A DNA stretch of 64,000 nt from Nipponacmea schrenckii (GCA_030562195.1 JAUJPP010000005.1:17719106-17783105), one strand, 5' to 3'. Positions 13,901 to 23,725 are shown, counted from the stretch's first letter. Notes: generated from the letters alone by a model not told the origin. Numbers and translations are program-made.

Positions 13901-16900
13901 AAAATGATGTAAAGTTATTGCTATATTGTAGGACTATTTTATTGTGTTAGAAGAAGATATATTACTGACAGCAGATTTCCTGAATTTTATGTCTCAATGT
14001 GTAGAAACTTTGGGAATGGATGAATCTCTTATTGGAGTTTCGGCCTGGAACATTAATGGTAAAGTAATGTTATATGAGATATCTGTATTTTTATCATTTT
14101 TATATGCCCACATGAAAGTATGGGCATATATTGTATATAATATATATATCGCCCTGTCAGTCTGTAGGTGTGTCCTTTCACAATTACCTCGTGCTCACTA
14201 TACATGCTACAATTCTTCAAGGATTCTTTTGATTTTTATTTTGTGGGTCAGTGTCATTATGAAGATGATACCTATCGATTTTGGTGATGATCGGATAATT
14301 TTTCTTCGAAATATCGCATCTGACTAAGCGTTTTTCACTTTATTAGCTATAGGGTGCAACTCGTGCTCACTCTACACGCTACAATTCTTTATGGATTCTT
14401 TTGATTTTTATTTTGTGGGTCAGTGTCATTATGAAGATGATATCTATCGACTTTGGTGATGATCGGATAATTTTTCTTCGAAATATCGCATCTGACTTAA
14501 CATTTTTCCCTTCATAAGCTATAGGGAGTAACTCGTGCTCACTCTACAGGCTACAATTCTTTCTGGATTCTTTTTATTTTTATTTTGTGGGTCCATGTCA
14601 TTATGAAGATGATCCCTATTGATTTTCGTGATGATTGGATAATTTTTCACGGAAATATCGCATCTGACGGTTTTCACTACATTAGCTATAGGGAGTAACT
14701 CGTGCTCACTCTACAGGCTACAATTCTTTATGTATTCTTTCGATTGTTTTATGTGTGTCGATATCATTATGAAGATGTGCACTATTAAATTTAATGATGA
14801 TCTGATAATTTTTAAGCCTATGTTTTATTCATAATCAATGCTGCCAGTGGGCGTATATTACCTTGCCTGGCAAGCTATCTTTATAATGATGATTCAGTAC
14901 AATAGACCTTATTCAGTCCTAATGTTTGACATACTGATAGCGAGGTTCATATGGCAAATTAAACATCCATTGAAAAGTTGGTGATGTCATATGAATGAAT
15001 AGCTTATGTGATGTCACCGCACATTGACAACAATGGTTTTAAAATTGCCCCTTCTCAGTAATGAGCGAAGACAAAACTTTTTTTTTTTAATCAACTCCAA
15101 TTTTACTGATGTTTTGAAAGCTATGGAGCGAATGAGATTGAAGAAGGAGGCTTTAAAGAGTGAGACAACGTTACCTTTATTTGTTTGGGTTATTAGCCTT
15201 GCGCTGTATTCAATATGGCCGACATGTGAATAAGGTCAATTGAATCTGACTAAAGTCTTAACCATGATATGTTGACGTCATTTATGAATAACTCAACAAA
15301 TGAAAATGAATGAAAGGAACTTTGAGAATGAACTTAAAATTTTGATTCTTAAACCTGGAAAATAAGAGTACTTATCAGTGTACTTGCCTAGTGTCATAAC
15401 TATACAAGAGAATTCCTGTATAATTCATTAAAACCTAGAAGAGATTTTATGGAATTTTTCTAAAAATTTAGTCTATTGTTAATACTGATATCATATATTT
15501 CCACCATTTTAATTTTCAATCAGATATCTTAGCATTCCGTGACATTGCTAATGGCAGAAAACCTTATGTCTGTGGCATATTTTGCCATTTTTTGACTTTC
15601 AGGAACCACAGACTTCTGATTAAATGGTGCAAATTGAAGCTGTGTTCCAGTCTGGAACTTCAAGATTCACTTAAGAGATTGGAAAAAATAATGGCCTTAC
15701 ATCTATTTAAATATTACATCATACAATGAAATGGCTTTATCTCTTTTCTGTAGGTTATGAAGATTTAAGTGGGAACAACTCTTTAATGTACAGAGTAGAA
15801 GAATTTCCAGGTCTTGGGTTTATGATGAAAAGATCAGCTTTAAAATTATTGATTGAACCACAAAACTTCAAAACATGTTGTACACGCAGGTATTTATTCA
15901 TTCATTCATTCATTCATTCATTCATTCATTCATTCATTCATTTATTCATAGACAATTGGAATGGTTCTAATCAATGGTATAAGAGACCTAGATACACAAT
16001 AAGTTTAATAAATGTCTTTCTACACATACTTTAATTATTCATTCAAAAACTTTAAAATTCACAATGTCTTCTTCCAGTGGTCTTTATCATTCTCCTATAA
16101 GAAATACAATCATGCTATTCATTCATTAATTTTGGGCTTTTAAATTCATACAACACCGTAAAAACAGATTTTAAGACATAATAACTGCATTTCCACTTTG
16201 GACAAAAAGCCGGTTTTAAGCTAGCTTTTGTGTGTTTTCACTTGTTAAATTGCTGAACCATTATGGTTCGGGAACCGAAAACCTCAATTTTCTCATTCGT
16301 CAATTTATGAAATTCAAAACCGGCTTTTTAAACACAGTGGAAATGCAAAAAGCGGGCTCTTTCTCATTCGGCAATAGAGAAGTACAAGTTTTACAGTTAA
16401 ACATGCTACATCGGTAGTCTTGTACATTGCTGTCAATAATGTGCTGTTCTTTTGATCTAGACTAAAGTGGTTAGGGAACCAGAAAAACTTAGTGGAAACA
16501 CAGTGTGTTCGGCAATATAGCTAGCTTTAAAGCTAGTTTTACTTCACAATTATAAGTGGAAACGCGGTTAATGTATGCTCATGTATATCTTTATCAATAC
16601 AAGGACATTATCACTACTTTAATGTTGCTATTTCAATTCTAATTAAATAACTCAAAAAAATCAAAAAACATGTAACTTCCTCAGACAATAGTCACTAATA
16701 CATTCAAACATTGTCTTGTATTTTTTCTTTTTTGTGCCAGAGCATGGTTTGGTTGGAATGTAAAACCAGAACTAGAGGGAGAGATGTTGGTACCTGATGT
16801 ATCTCGAATATTTAAACAGACCATTCATGGTGCTGGAAATACACAAGAATATATACAAGCAATATTTAACAGACCTAGACTCACTAATTTGTAAGTCCTT

Positions 16901-19839
16901 ATATTTGTAGGTTGTATATTTTGATTTACTTTTTTGTAGTTGGAAGTTTTGATTTTGGTTACTACTTTGTAAGTTTCTTATTTCAATAGCTTGTAAATTT
17001 TGACTTTGGTTACTACTTTGCAAGTTTCTTATTTTCAATAGCCTGTAAATTTTTACGTTAGTTACTCCTTTGTAAGTTTCTTGTTTTCATAGCTTGTAAA
17101 TTTTGACTTTGGTTACTACTTTATAAGTTTCTTGTTTCCATTGATTGTAAATTTTGACTTTGGTTACTACTTTGTTAGTTTCTTATTGGCATAGCTTGTA
17201 TAGTTTGACTCTGGTTACTACTTTGTAAGTTTCTTATTTCAATAGCTTGTAAGTTTCTTGTTTCCATGGATTGTAAATTTGACTTTGGTTACTACTTTGC
17301 AAGCTTCTAATTTGCATAGCTTGTATAGTTTGACTCTGGTTACTACTTTGTAAGTTTCTTATTTCAATAGCTTGTAAGTTTTGACTTTGGTTACTACTTT
17401 CTAAATTAACTAAGGGTAATTTAATCCTTAGCATTCTAAAAAAATTAAGTTCAATATTTCAGGTTTTTTTTTTCTAATTTACATTGTAATCTAGGAAGTT
17501 TTCTACCAGCAGCCTGTCCAAAATATTATTTTTAATCAGTCATGTTAAACAGAAATCTTTATATGATAAGGAATTGTGGGACTGTGAAACCTAAGATTGA
17601 CCAATTGTAAAGATCTCAATTGTAAACATATAAGAGCTCAATTGTAAACATATAAGATCTCAATTGTAAACATATAAGATCTCAATTGTGAACATATAAA
17701 ATCTCAATTATAAACATACGAGATCTCAATTGTAAACATATAAGAGCTCAATTGTAAACATACAAGATGTCAATTGTAAACATATAAGATCTCAATTGTT
17801 AAACATATAAGATCTCAATTGTGAACATATAAGATCTCAATTATAAACATACGAGATCTCAATTGTAAACATATAAGAGCTCAATTGTAAACATACGAGA
17901 TCTCAATTGTACACATATAAGATCTCAATTATACACATACGAGATCTCAATTGTAAACATATAAGATCTCAATTATAAACATACGAGATCTCAATTGTAA
18001 ACATATAAGATCTCAATTGTAAACATATAAGATCTCAATTGTAATTTAATTTAACTGGGTTATATAGACACTTTCATTAAACTGAACTTTTTGCTTCTCA
18101 AATAATTGGTTCTGCTACCTGTATATTAATATCTAACATTGATAATATCTAATATATCAATATAATTTCAGACAAAGTAATGCTTTATTATCTGGAATGA
18201 ATAAATTAACAAACACAGCGTATGAAGAATTAATTGTAGAAGATTTAAAACAATCAGTTGTTGTGCTACCTGGTGAAATAAGCATGTGTTATCAAACTGG
18301 GGGAATTATTAAGGAGTTCAACCAATCTACATCAGGGTAAGAAATCCTGTTTCACTTAACTTTTAAAGTCTACAGTCTCTGTAGAGTCTACAGTTTTCAT
18401 CCAAAGGTCGTGATGAACTTTGGGAGTTATTAACCCAGTTTCCCCTTGTAAGTTTTGCAGTTCCGAGGGACTCACATGTAAAAAGCATTTAGTCATTCAG
18501 ATGGGACAATAAACCAAGGCCCCTACAGGCTGTGTATATTAAATATCCCTTGACATTTGGAAATCGCAAAAAAATGACTATTGTTGCTATACTGGAAAAA
18601 AAAGTCTATCATTAAACACTGTATGGCATTGCCCTTTTGCATTAGCTAATTACACAAGCACATGGAGATAATACCCCCAAAAATATACAATCAATAAATA
18701 CACAGATATTTTGATGTACAATTGTTTTAGATATCAAGTATATATGGACAGATCTACGTTCCTGTGATCAAGTATATGACAGTAAAGAAATTTACATATA
18801 CACAATATCAAGCTTGTTTGATTGGAGTACCAAAAGGTCAAGTAGCATCTAATAAGATTCTATTTTGTTTTTTCAGTACACCAATCTCAGTTTTTTACAG
18901 ACAAATTCATACCCATGATTACTCCTTATTAAATAAATTAGTTCAATGTTTTGGTTTTTACATTTCTGAGAATTCTCCACCAAGTAATTTACATAAAGGC
19001 TTGTTTAGGTGAGTATTATTAATCTTTTATATAAATACAGTCTACAGACAGTTAGAGACTGTTTTACCATTCAAATACCAATCAACAAGAACAACCATGA
19101 TCAGAACAAGTTTGGAAGAATGAAAAAGATCGAGTAACTCATGCCACATCATTCAGGGTCGAGTTTCACTGCCATATTATTTAACCCCGACCAGATCTCA
19201 AGATTTATCAACAACCAAACCAACAGCACAGAATCATCCAATTTGAACTAATCCAACTACCAACTACTACGAATACCAACAACTACCTAGTTTGCCATAT
19301 CAGCAACTGCTGGAAGCGAATAACTTGTCATCTACCAACCATTCCTACCAACCAAGTCAGAGATTGTTTATCTTAGGTTGGACCTGACTTCCTTAGTTCT
19401 TTAGCCGAGTAGGTGCCGAAAAATAGCAGAAGTTAAAACTGCTTTCATTTCATTTAATCTAAACTATCAAAAGTCTTATCTGTTATTATTTTTATGGAGA
19501 GAAGTCATGAATTACAATTTTGGAAAAAGTAACATTTAATTTACATTGTTGGGAATCACCTTGTATCCATATTTTCAAACTCATGAATTTAAATGCTTTG
19601 AAAAAAATCTACCGATTTTTCACCCAATCTACCAATTTTTCACCCAATCTACAGTTTTTCAAAACATATCTCCCGATTTTTTTTCATGACTAGTACACAT
19701 GTATGACATGGATTATATCCTATTTTTCAGGTATTATTTTATGAAAAGAAATATTTATTTAGTTGGTTCAGAAACAATTTATTATCCATATTTACCCCAG
19801 GATAAGATAAGTGAGGTCAACCCAAAGACTGGAGGCTGA
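1762..19839 (+). CDS. POMGNT1-like protein (GT13 family), 5' end not seen
   Basis: Exons joined: 1762-1945, 2946-3055, 5083-5167, 6042-6168, 6476-6545, 7542-7640, 9274-9369, 9765-9841, 10563-10656, 11024-11073, 13932-14058, 15754-15889, 16741-16890, 18172-18336, 18739-18771, 18901-19008, 19731-19839; stop TGA at 19837-19839. Phases agree throughout, giving about 606 visible residues (human POMGNT1 is 660). Human POMGNT1 is a Golgi type II enzyme that adds GlcNAc in beta-1,2 linkage to O-mannose on alpha-dystroglycan. Order here: ILEI/FAM3-like stem (exons 1-4, GGRGFNVLVID, VDTYKY), GT13 core with DYFIVLEED (metal motif), SAWN, YRVEEFPGLGFMMKR, LVPDVSR, and a C-terminus with LFRYYFMKRNIYLVG. 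The membrane anchor is not found. NRP and WDxW motifs of the family read PGMNHNAL and WFGW, so activity is doubtful. It could be a lineage-specific paralogue rather than the orthologue. Confidence 0.85.
2221..2335. mobile_element. Short inverted-repeat element
   Basis: ATTAGCATTATTGGTGT at the left is the inverse of ACACCCCAATAATGCTAAT at the right apart from two bases. The 115-bp size and near-perfect ends fit a miniature inverted-repeat element or hairpin repeat; class unknown. Confidence 0.6.
2946..3055 (+). CDS. POMGNT1-like exon 2: ILEI-type stem
   Basis: TTTCAG acceptor and GTAAGA donor. Contains GGRGFNVLVID and IHVDTYKY, matching the GRGIHVIVLNQ...VFDTY part of the human stem domain. 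Confidence 0.85.
3080..4117. mobile_element. 1.04-kb TTAA-bounded inverted-repeat element
   Basis: TTAAGGGGGTTGACAACC at 3080-3097 is perfectly inverted at 4100-4117, an 18-bp match including a TTAA at each edge. TTAA is the target of piggyBac-type transposases. The interior carries only short open frames with no recognisable transposase, so this is a non-autonomous copy. It lies in intron 2 of the POMGNT1-like gene, starting 24 bases after the exon 2 end. Confidence 0.8.
4270..4511. mobile_element. Palindromic element, copy 1
   Basis: Starts GGTGAGGTCAAATCTCGTGT and ends with the inverse CACTAACACGGAACACTGAC. An inner pair (TACTCTGAGTGATCCGACA and TGTCGGATTACTTAGAGTA) extends the hairpin. 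A second copy lies at 60217-60440 in the opposite orientation. Confidence 0.8.
5083..5167 (+). CDS. POMGNT1-like exon 3: stem
   Basis: Encodes DSTDLEVFLESLNEGDIVIA then VVRDEASRK, matching the MVAPGRVLICTVKDEGSF region of the family. The donor is GTATGA. A mariner-type element starts 23 bases downstream. Confidence 0.85.
5191..5537. mobile_element. Mariner-type MITE, copy 1
   Basis: Ends CAGTGAAACCTTTCTAAACC and, inverted, GGTTTCACTG, flanked by TA on both sides (5189-5190, 5538-5539). About 347 bp, no transposase. Homologous along most of its length to 39029-39377. Confidence 0.85.
5932..6000. mobile_element. One end of an hAT-type MITE
   Basis: CAGGGCTGTTGATTTGGTTC matches the end of the complete element at 41748-41914. 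Similar single ends occur at 32985 and 53798. No matching second end was identified here. Confidence 0.4.
6042..6168 (+). CDS. POMGNT1-like exon 4: end of stem
   Basis: Encodes LSHPAKELLNKLGSGHIQNL and FRDVWYFIGQSGI, matching the human LKDTAKALLRSLGS...WRDTWAFVGRKG block. Ends phase 0 at CAG before GTATTT. Confidence 0.9.
6476..6545 (+). CDS. POMGNT1-like exon 5
   Basis: Encodes ISYAGVDGEWPKAIEKSFCV, the end of the stem domain. TTTAG acceptor, GTAAGT donor. Confidence 0.8.
6587..6940. mobile_element. TTAA-family MITE, copy in intron 5
   Basis: Bounded by TTAAAGTGATAATGTG and the inverse of TTAAAGAGATAATAGG. The halves share GTCTTAGAATGAACA and its inverse. Same family as 31360-31832, 40811-41148 and 43999-44285. 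Confidence 0.85.
7542..7640 (+). CDS. POMGNT1-like exon 6
   Basis: Encodes HRNDKRREFCKKYKGYYELC, matching the human NRRRRRFCSKVEGYGSVC linker with both cysteines kept. GTAAGT donor. Confidence 0.9.
7690..8275. repeat. About 20-bp tandem array
   Basis: Roughly 28 imperfect units of CTTTCTTTATATCTGAAAAA, with a TTTGACAAG variant at the left edge. Pyrimidine-rich, in intron 6. Confidence 0.9.
8398..9192. repeat. 40-bp GC-rich minisatellite
   Basis: About 20 units containing CGAGTCGACAGACCCACTCT, differing by a few point changes (GTCAACAG, GTTGACAG, GTCGACAG). It stands out from its A+T-rich surroundings. Because 40 is not a multiple of three, the unit rotates through all three + frames, and all are open. 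Located in intron 6, ending just before exon 7. Confidence 0.95.
9274..9369 (+). CDS. POMGNT1-like exon 7
   Basis: Encodes DDIITPVKILSQQLE and STPILIIPG, leading into the first strand of the GT13 domain. A 40-bp GC-rich array ends about 80 bases upstream. Confidence 0.85.
9765..9841 (+). CDS. POMGNT1-like exon 8: first nucleotide-binding strand
   Basis: Encodes GMNHNALVRTLQTTLMQPG. The family usually has AGNRP followed by LxRxLxSLL here. The Arg that contacts UDP in GT13 enzymes is not present in this reading. Confidence 0.85.
9957..10262 (-). mobile_element. SINE (reverse orientation), two tandem tails
   Basis: GAAATGAATGGAGTTTTACG occurs at about 9960 and again at 10069, each followed by the inverse of the family's ACTCTTCTGCACC tail. 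The second continues through GTGCAATGAGGGAAATTTTG and TAGCACACAGGGCCTGGGTT. Same family as 55030-55375. Confidence 0.75.
10563..10656 (+). CDS. POMGNT1-like exon 9
   Basis: Encodes IFWDEKFPEYGELAGLFHFH and SMPGSLRYQ, aligned with the [20 protein letters not shown] region. TTTGTAG acceptor, GTAATG donor, phases agree on both sides. Confidence 0.75.
11024..11073 (+). CDS. POMGNT1-like exon 10
   Basis: Short exon encoding QIMKAIAAGLRLYQEK, equivalent to the HYKASLTATFNLFPEAK helix. The 93-bp array starts about 110 bases downstream. Confidence 0.8.
11190..12992. repeat. 93-bp minisatellite, about 19 units
   Basis: Very homogeneous units containing GCTTGTGAAACGTTAAGTTA and CATATATACATAGTGCTTAG. 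The right-hand units (12700-12990) are more diverged (GTTGTGTTAATAAATGTTAG). As 93 is 31 codons, a 631-codon frame stays open on the - strand; I treat that as an artefact. Located in intron 10. Confidence 0.97.
13050..13600. mobile_element. MITE with CCCTTTTACAC ends
   Basis: CCCTTTTACAC at 13050 is inverted as GTGTAAAAGGG at the right end. TTAGT flanks both sides (13045-13049, 13601-13605) as a possible 5-bp target duplication. Inside, copies of GTGAGCC(A/G)GGC occur in both orientations. Non-coding. Confidence 0.65.
13932..14058 (+). CDS. POMGNT1-like exon 11: metal-binding EED
   Basis: Encodes DYFIVLEEDILLTADFLNFM then LIGVSAWNINGY. EED is the GT13 version of the DxD motif that holds Mn and UDP-GlcNAc. 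GTAAAG donor. Confidence 0.92.
14100..14880. repeat. Composite element with four ~170-bp internal units
   Basis: Opens with the hairpin ATATGCCCACATGAAAGTAT followed by GGGCATAT, then four units each starting CTCGTGCTCACTCTACA (14187, 14358, 14531, 14698), and closes near GCGTATATTACCTTGCCTGG. The closing motif recurs at about 21760. This layout resembles non-autonomous elements with internal tandem modules; class not determined. Confidence 0.6.
15754..15889 (+). CDS. POMGNT1-like exon 12: acceptor-side loop
   Basis: Encodes LMYRVEEFPGLGFMMKRSAL and LLIEPQNFKTCCTR, matching LLYRVETMPGLGWVLRRS...LEPKWP. The donor GTATTT runs straight into an (ATTC)n microsatellite. Confidence 0.9.
15896..15950. 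repeat. (ATTC)n microsatellite
   Basis: About 12 tetranucleotide units, beginning 6 bases inside intron 12. Confidence 0.95.
16182..16570. mobile_element. MITE-like inverted repeat
   Basis: TAACTGCATTTCCACTT at the left and AAGTGGAAACGCGGTTA at the right form an imperfect terminal inverted repeat. Subterminal AAGCTAGCTTTTG and TAGCTTTAAAGCTAG are also inverted. No coding capacity. Confidence 0.55.
16741..16890 (+). CDS. POMGNT1-like exon 13: WFGW in place of WDxW
   Basis: Encodes AWFGWNVKPELEGEMLVPDV then SRIFKQTIHGAG. LVPDVSR matches the family's IIPDVSR. The WDxW motif carrying the catalytic Asp is replaced by WFGW. The tandem array 16891-17420 starts at the donor. Confidence 0.9.
16891..17425. 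repeat. About 61-bp tandem array starting at a splice donor
   Basis: Units contain TTTGTAAGTTTCTTATTTCA, ATAGCTTGTAAATTTTGACT and TTGGTTACTACT. The first bases of the array are the intron 13 donor itself (ATTTGTAAGT). Confidence 0.85.
17600..18042. repeat. 22-bp tandem array
   Basis: About 20 units of ATCTCAATTGTAAACATATA plus AG, with variants (GAGCTC, ACGAGATC). No spacers. Located in intron 13. Confidence 0.95.
18172..18336 (+). CDS. POMGNT1-like exon 14
   Basis: Encodes NALLSGMNKLTNTAYEELIV then EDLKQSVVVLPGE, corresponding to [20 protein letters not shown]. Ends TCA GG before GTAAGA. Confidence 0.85.
18419..18660 (+). mobile_element. SINE fragment
   Basis: Matches the body of the family: TTTCCCCTTGTAAGTTTTGC, GGGACAATAAACCAAGGCCC, CTACAGGCTGTGTA and a degraded GGCATTGCCC...CATTAGC tail. 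Confidence 0.65.
18739..18771 (+). CDS. POMGNT1-like exon 15
   Basis: Encodes IYGQIYVPVI, matching GHTYVAFI. The acceptor is placed at CAAG (18735-18738) because the earlier TTTTAG at 18730 gives the wrong phase. The reading continues open to 19008, but a 129-nt in-frame GT-AG segment (18772-18900) is likely an intron: removing it restores the family spacing. Confidence 0.6.
18901..19008 (+). CDS. POMGNT1-like exon 16
   Basis: Encodes QIHTHDYSLLNKLVQCFGFY then SENSPPSNLHKGLFR, matching [20 protein letters not shown]...HRGLWR. The start depends on whether 18772-18900 is spliced out; if not, the exon runs unbroken from 18739. Confidence 0.75.
19500..19690. repeat. Dispersed repeat, copy 1
   Basis: GGAGAGAAGTCATGAATTAC, GCTTTGAAAAAAATCT and CCGATTTT recur in the same order at 27185-27345. 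Confidence 0.55.
19731..19839 (+). CDS. POMGNT1-like last exon
   Basis: Encodes YYFMKRNIYLVGSETIYYPY through NPKTGG and TGA, matching LFRKKNHFLVVGVPASPY near the human C-terminus. Confidence 0.88.
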
Positions 19840-19874
19840 ACAGATCACGTAACATTCCTAGATGAACATTTTTA

Positions 19875-20530
19875 CAATACTTTCACTCAGTGTATAGGAG
19901 TATAACTTATAAACTATTCTTTTAACTATCCAGATAGTGTACCATTTATAATATATCTGATGGAAGAGGAGTTTTACTTATAATCTATTCTATCAACTAT
20001 CCAGATAGTATTCCATTTATAATATATCTGATGGAAGAGGAGTTTAACTTATAAACTATTCTTTTAACTATCCAGATAGTATTCCATTTATAATACATGT
20101 ATACCTGATCGAAAAAAAAGGATGAGTTATAAACAATTCTATCAACTATCCAGATAGTATTCCATTTATAATATATCTGAATATTATCTGAGAATAAGTT
20201 ACGAACTATTCTTAATCTGGACAGTATTCAATATTGGAAGAGGAGAGTAAGTTATGAACTATGCTTAATCTGGACAGTATTCAATATTGGAAGAAGATAA
20301 TAAGTTATGATCTATTCCACTGGACAGTATTCCAAAATGGAAGAGGAGAATAAGTTATGAACTATTCTTAATCTGGACAGTATTCCAAAATGGAAGAGGA
20401 GAATAAGTTATGAACTATTCCACTTGACAGTATTTCATCTGACTATGCCATCTTTTACAATCGAATAGTAGTGTAAGTTATAACTATTCTTTATCCAGAC
20501 AGTATTCCATGTAAAATATGCCATCATCCA
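19875..20530. repeat. Diverged tandem array after the POMGNT1-like stop
   Basis: Irregular units with AACTATCCAGATAGTATTCC, AATATATCTGATGGAAGAGG and, further right, TTAATCTGGACAGTATTC. It may lie in the 3' untranslated region; I found no clear poly(A) signal. Confidence 0.75.
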
Positions 20531-21840
20531 AAAGGTGCTGAAAAGTACTGTATATTGTTTTTTTTTAACATATAAAGACCAAAACAGTATTTTCTAGAAA
20601 GTTTTCTATAACAGATGAAAGGACCATCCCATTCTTCTCCAGTGCCAATATAAGATTAGATCTAAAATGTTCATAGATGTGTTCAATGATAGAAAATGAG
20701 AAATTAATGTGTTTTTACAATGGCAAAAAAGCATACCGAAACTTCAATTTACATAAACCTTTTAAATATTTTTGCCATTTTTGTAATGACATACAATTGT
20801 CAAGATTTTGGTGTATAGTTTTCATAAATATTATCAAATTTTTTTTTACCTACAAAAATATATAGAATGCTCCTTTTAAGCATATCACTATTGTTAAGTT
20901 ATTATTTTATAATATCATATAGTAATTTTCTGATATTTTTCATGTCAATTGCAATCATACAAGTGTTCTACCACAGTCACATTCTAATGACCTTATAATT
21001 AACTAATCAAAGGATGTCATGAAAAAGCCTGTTGCTTACTAACATGACAAATTGTGTGATGGTGAAACCCAAAGTAGAGCAATATGACAGCGCCTCCAGG
21101 TTGGTAAACAAAAAGCGTAATTTCTAATTTTCGTAAGTTTGATTAAAAATCCATGTCTTACAGTATTAATTTTCATGCTATTATTTTGCTTGAATTGTTC
21201 AATATATCTTCATTTTCTAGTCAAAAACTATTTCTTCAAACATGATTCTTTTATATACCTTTCATCCATCTTCTTAACCCATTGGCTTCAGAAGAAAAAC
21301 TCCTTTTATTTCTTTCATCTATTACTTGCAATTAAGGATTTTTTTTTTAAACAGCATAAATTTGATTTTGAATAGTTCTATAAAAGGGAATGATAATTTG
21401 ATGAATATATAAATCAATGTGATTAACTTTTTATACACCCTCTCCATCAACATTTATTGTGAACTCAACAAAGGCCACAATTTTTTTTTTTTTTCTGATT
21501 AAAATGAACTTTTGTGTGATCATTTTTTTCAAGAGATTTTGACTGAAGTTGAATATGTTTGTATATCTATAAGATATTTGCAATTTTTCGATAAATAGTT
21601 TTGGAGTTACTGCCCTTGACTTAGAAAATAACTTAAAAAATGTAAGATGTGAGAGCAGTGTGATTCTTTAATGTGATGTATCTAGGTAATTGATATTGAA
21701 TTTGAAAAAATTATTGTGGAAAAACTGGCATATATACATGTACTTGTATATGATATGGTGTGGGTGTAAGTTACCTTGCCTGGCAAGCTGTCTAAATATT
21801 TGTGTTGCTTGATATAGCATGTATGTGAAGTGTATGTGAA
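20531..21840. other. No gene; A+T-rich spacer with a repeat edge
   Basis: Nothing coding recognised. 21590-21800 resembles part of the composite repeats at 14100 and 26085 (GTTACTGCCCTTGACTT, TTACCTTGCCTGGCAAGCTG). Confidence 0.5.
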
Positions 21841-21929
21841 ATATCATATTCAAGTGTTACTTATTGGGTAAGGCAATATTTTAAACATGTTGTAATGTCT
21901 CATGATACATGATGTAATAACAATATTTA

Positions 21930-23725
21930 TTTAATAGTTATATTTATTAGTATGAGAAATGTTTTAAACATTTTGTAAAGTAATATTTGATAGTGATATC
22001 AACTGGTTTGAGAAATATTTTAAACATGTTGTAAAGTAATATTTGATAGTGATATCAACTGGTTTGAGAAATATTTTAAACATGTTGTAAAGTAATATAT
22101 TTAATAGTGATATCAACTGGTTTGAGAAACATTTTAAACATGTTGTAAAGTAATATTTGATAGTGATATCAACTGGTTTGAGAAATATTTTAAACATGTT
22201 GTAAAGTAATATTTGATAGTGATATCAACTGGTTTGAGAAACATTTTAAACATGTTGTAAAGTAATATTTGATAGTGATATCAACTGGTTTGAGAAACAT
22301 TTTAAACATGTTGTAAAGTAATATATTTAATAGTGATATCAACTGGTTTGAGAAACATTTTAAACATGTTGTAAAGTAATATTTAATAGTGATATCAACT
22401 GGTTTGAGAAACATTTTAAACATGTTGTAAAGTAATATATTTGATAGTGATATCAACTGGTTTGAGAAACATTTTAAACATGTTGTAAAGTAATATTTAA
22501 TAGTGATATCAACTGGTTTGAGAAACATTTTAAACATGTTGTAAAGTAATATTTGATAGTGATATCAACTGGTTTGAGAAACATTTTAAACATGTTGTAA
22601 AGTAATATTTAATAGTGATATTAACTGGTTTGAGAAACATTTTAAACATGTTGTAAAGTAATATTTGATAGTGATATCAACTGGTTTGAGAAATATTTTA
22701 AACATGTTGTAAAGTAATATTTAATAGTGATATTAACTGGTTTGAGAAACATTTTAAACATGTTGTAAAGTAATATATTTAATAGTGATATCAACTGGTT
22801 TGAGAAACATTTTAAACATGTTGTAAAGTAATATTTAATAGTGATATCAACTGGTTTGAGAAATATTTTAAACATGTTGTAAAGTAATATATTTAATAGT
22901 GATATCAACTGGTTTGAGAAACATTTTAAACATGTTGTAAAGTAATATTTAATAGTGATATTAACTGGTTTGAGAAATATTTTAAACATGTTGTAAAGTA
23001 ATATATTTAATAGTGATATCAACTGGTTTGAGAAACATTTTAAACATGTTGTAAAGTAATATTTAATAGTGATATCAACTGGTTTGAGAAACATTTTAAA
23101 CATGTTGTAAAGTAATATATTTAATAGTGATATCAACTGGTTTGAGAAACATTTTAAACATGTTGTAAAGTCATATTTAATAGTGATATCAACTGGTTTG
23201 AGAAATATTTTAAACATGTTGTAAAGTAATATATTTAATAGTGATATCAACTGGTTTGAGAAACATTTTAAACATGTTGTAAAGTAATATATTTAATAGT
23301 GATATCAACTGGTTTGAGAAACATTTTAAACATGTTGTAAAGTAATATATTTAATAGTGATATCAACTGGTTTGAGAAACATTTTAAACATGTTGTAAAG
23401 TAATATATTTAATAGTGATATCAACTGGTTTGAGAAACATTTTAAACATGTTGTAAAGTAATATATTTAATAGTGATATCAACTGGTTTGAGAAACATTT
23501 TAAACATGTTGTAAAGTAATATTTGATAATGATATCAACTGGTTTGAGAAACATTTTAAACATGTTGTAAAGTAATATATTTAATAGTGATATCAACTGG
23601 TTTGAGAAACATTTTAAACATGTTGTAAAGTAATATTTAATAGTGATATCAACTGGTTTGAGAAATATTTTAAACATGTTGTAAAGTAATATATTTAATA
23701 GTGATATCAACTGGTTTGAGAAACC
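21930..23725. repeat. 56-58 bp minisatellite, about 31 units
   Basis: Homogeneous units containing GATATCAACTGGTTTGAGAA and TTTTAAACATGTTGTAAAGT. Length differs by the presence of an extra AT (TAATATTTG or TAATATATTTA). Open - strand frames across it are artefacts. Confidence 0.97.

Noticed and set aside
13944..14327. 127-codon frame as a separate gene
   Set aside because: Only its first part is exon 11 of the POMGNT1-like gene; the rest is intron read-through into a repeat.
17600..18042. CRISPR-like array
   Set aside because: 22-bp units are contiguous with no unique spacers, in an animal intron.
21964..23710. Minus-strand frames with FLKPVDITIKYYFTTC repeats
   Set aside because: Products of the 56-58 bp array; broken by ordinary unit-length changes.
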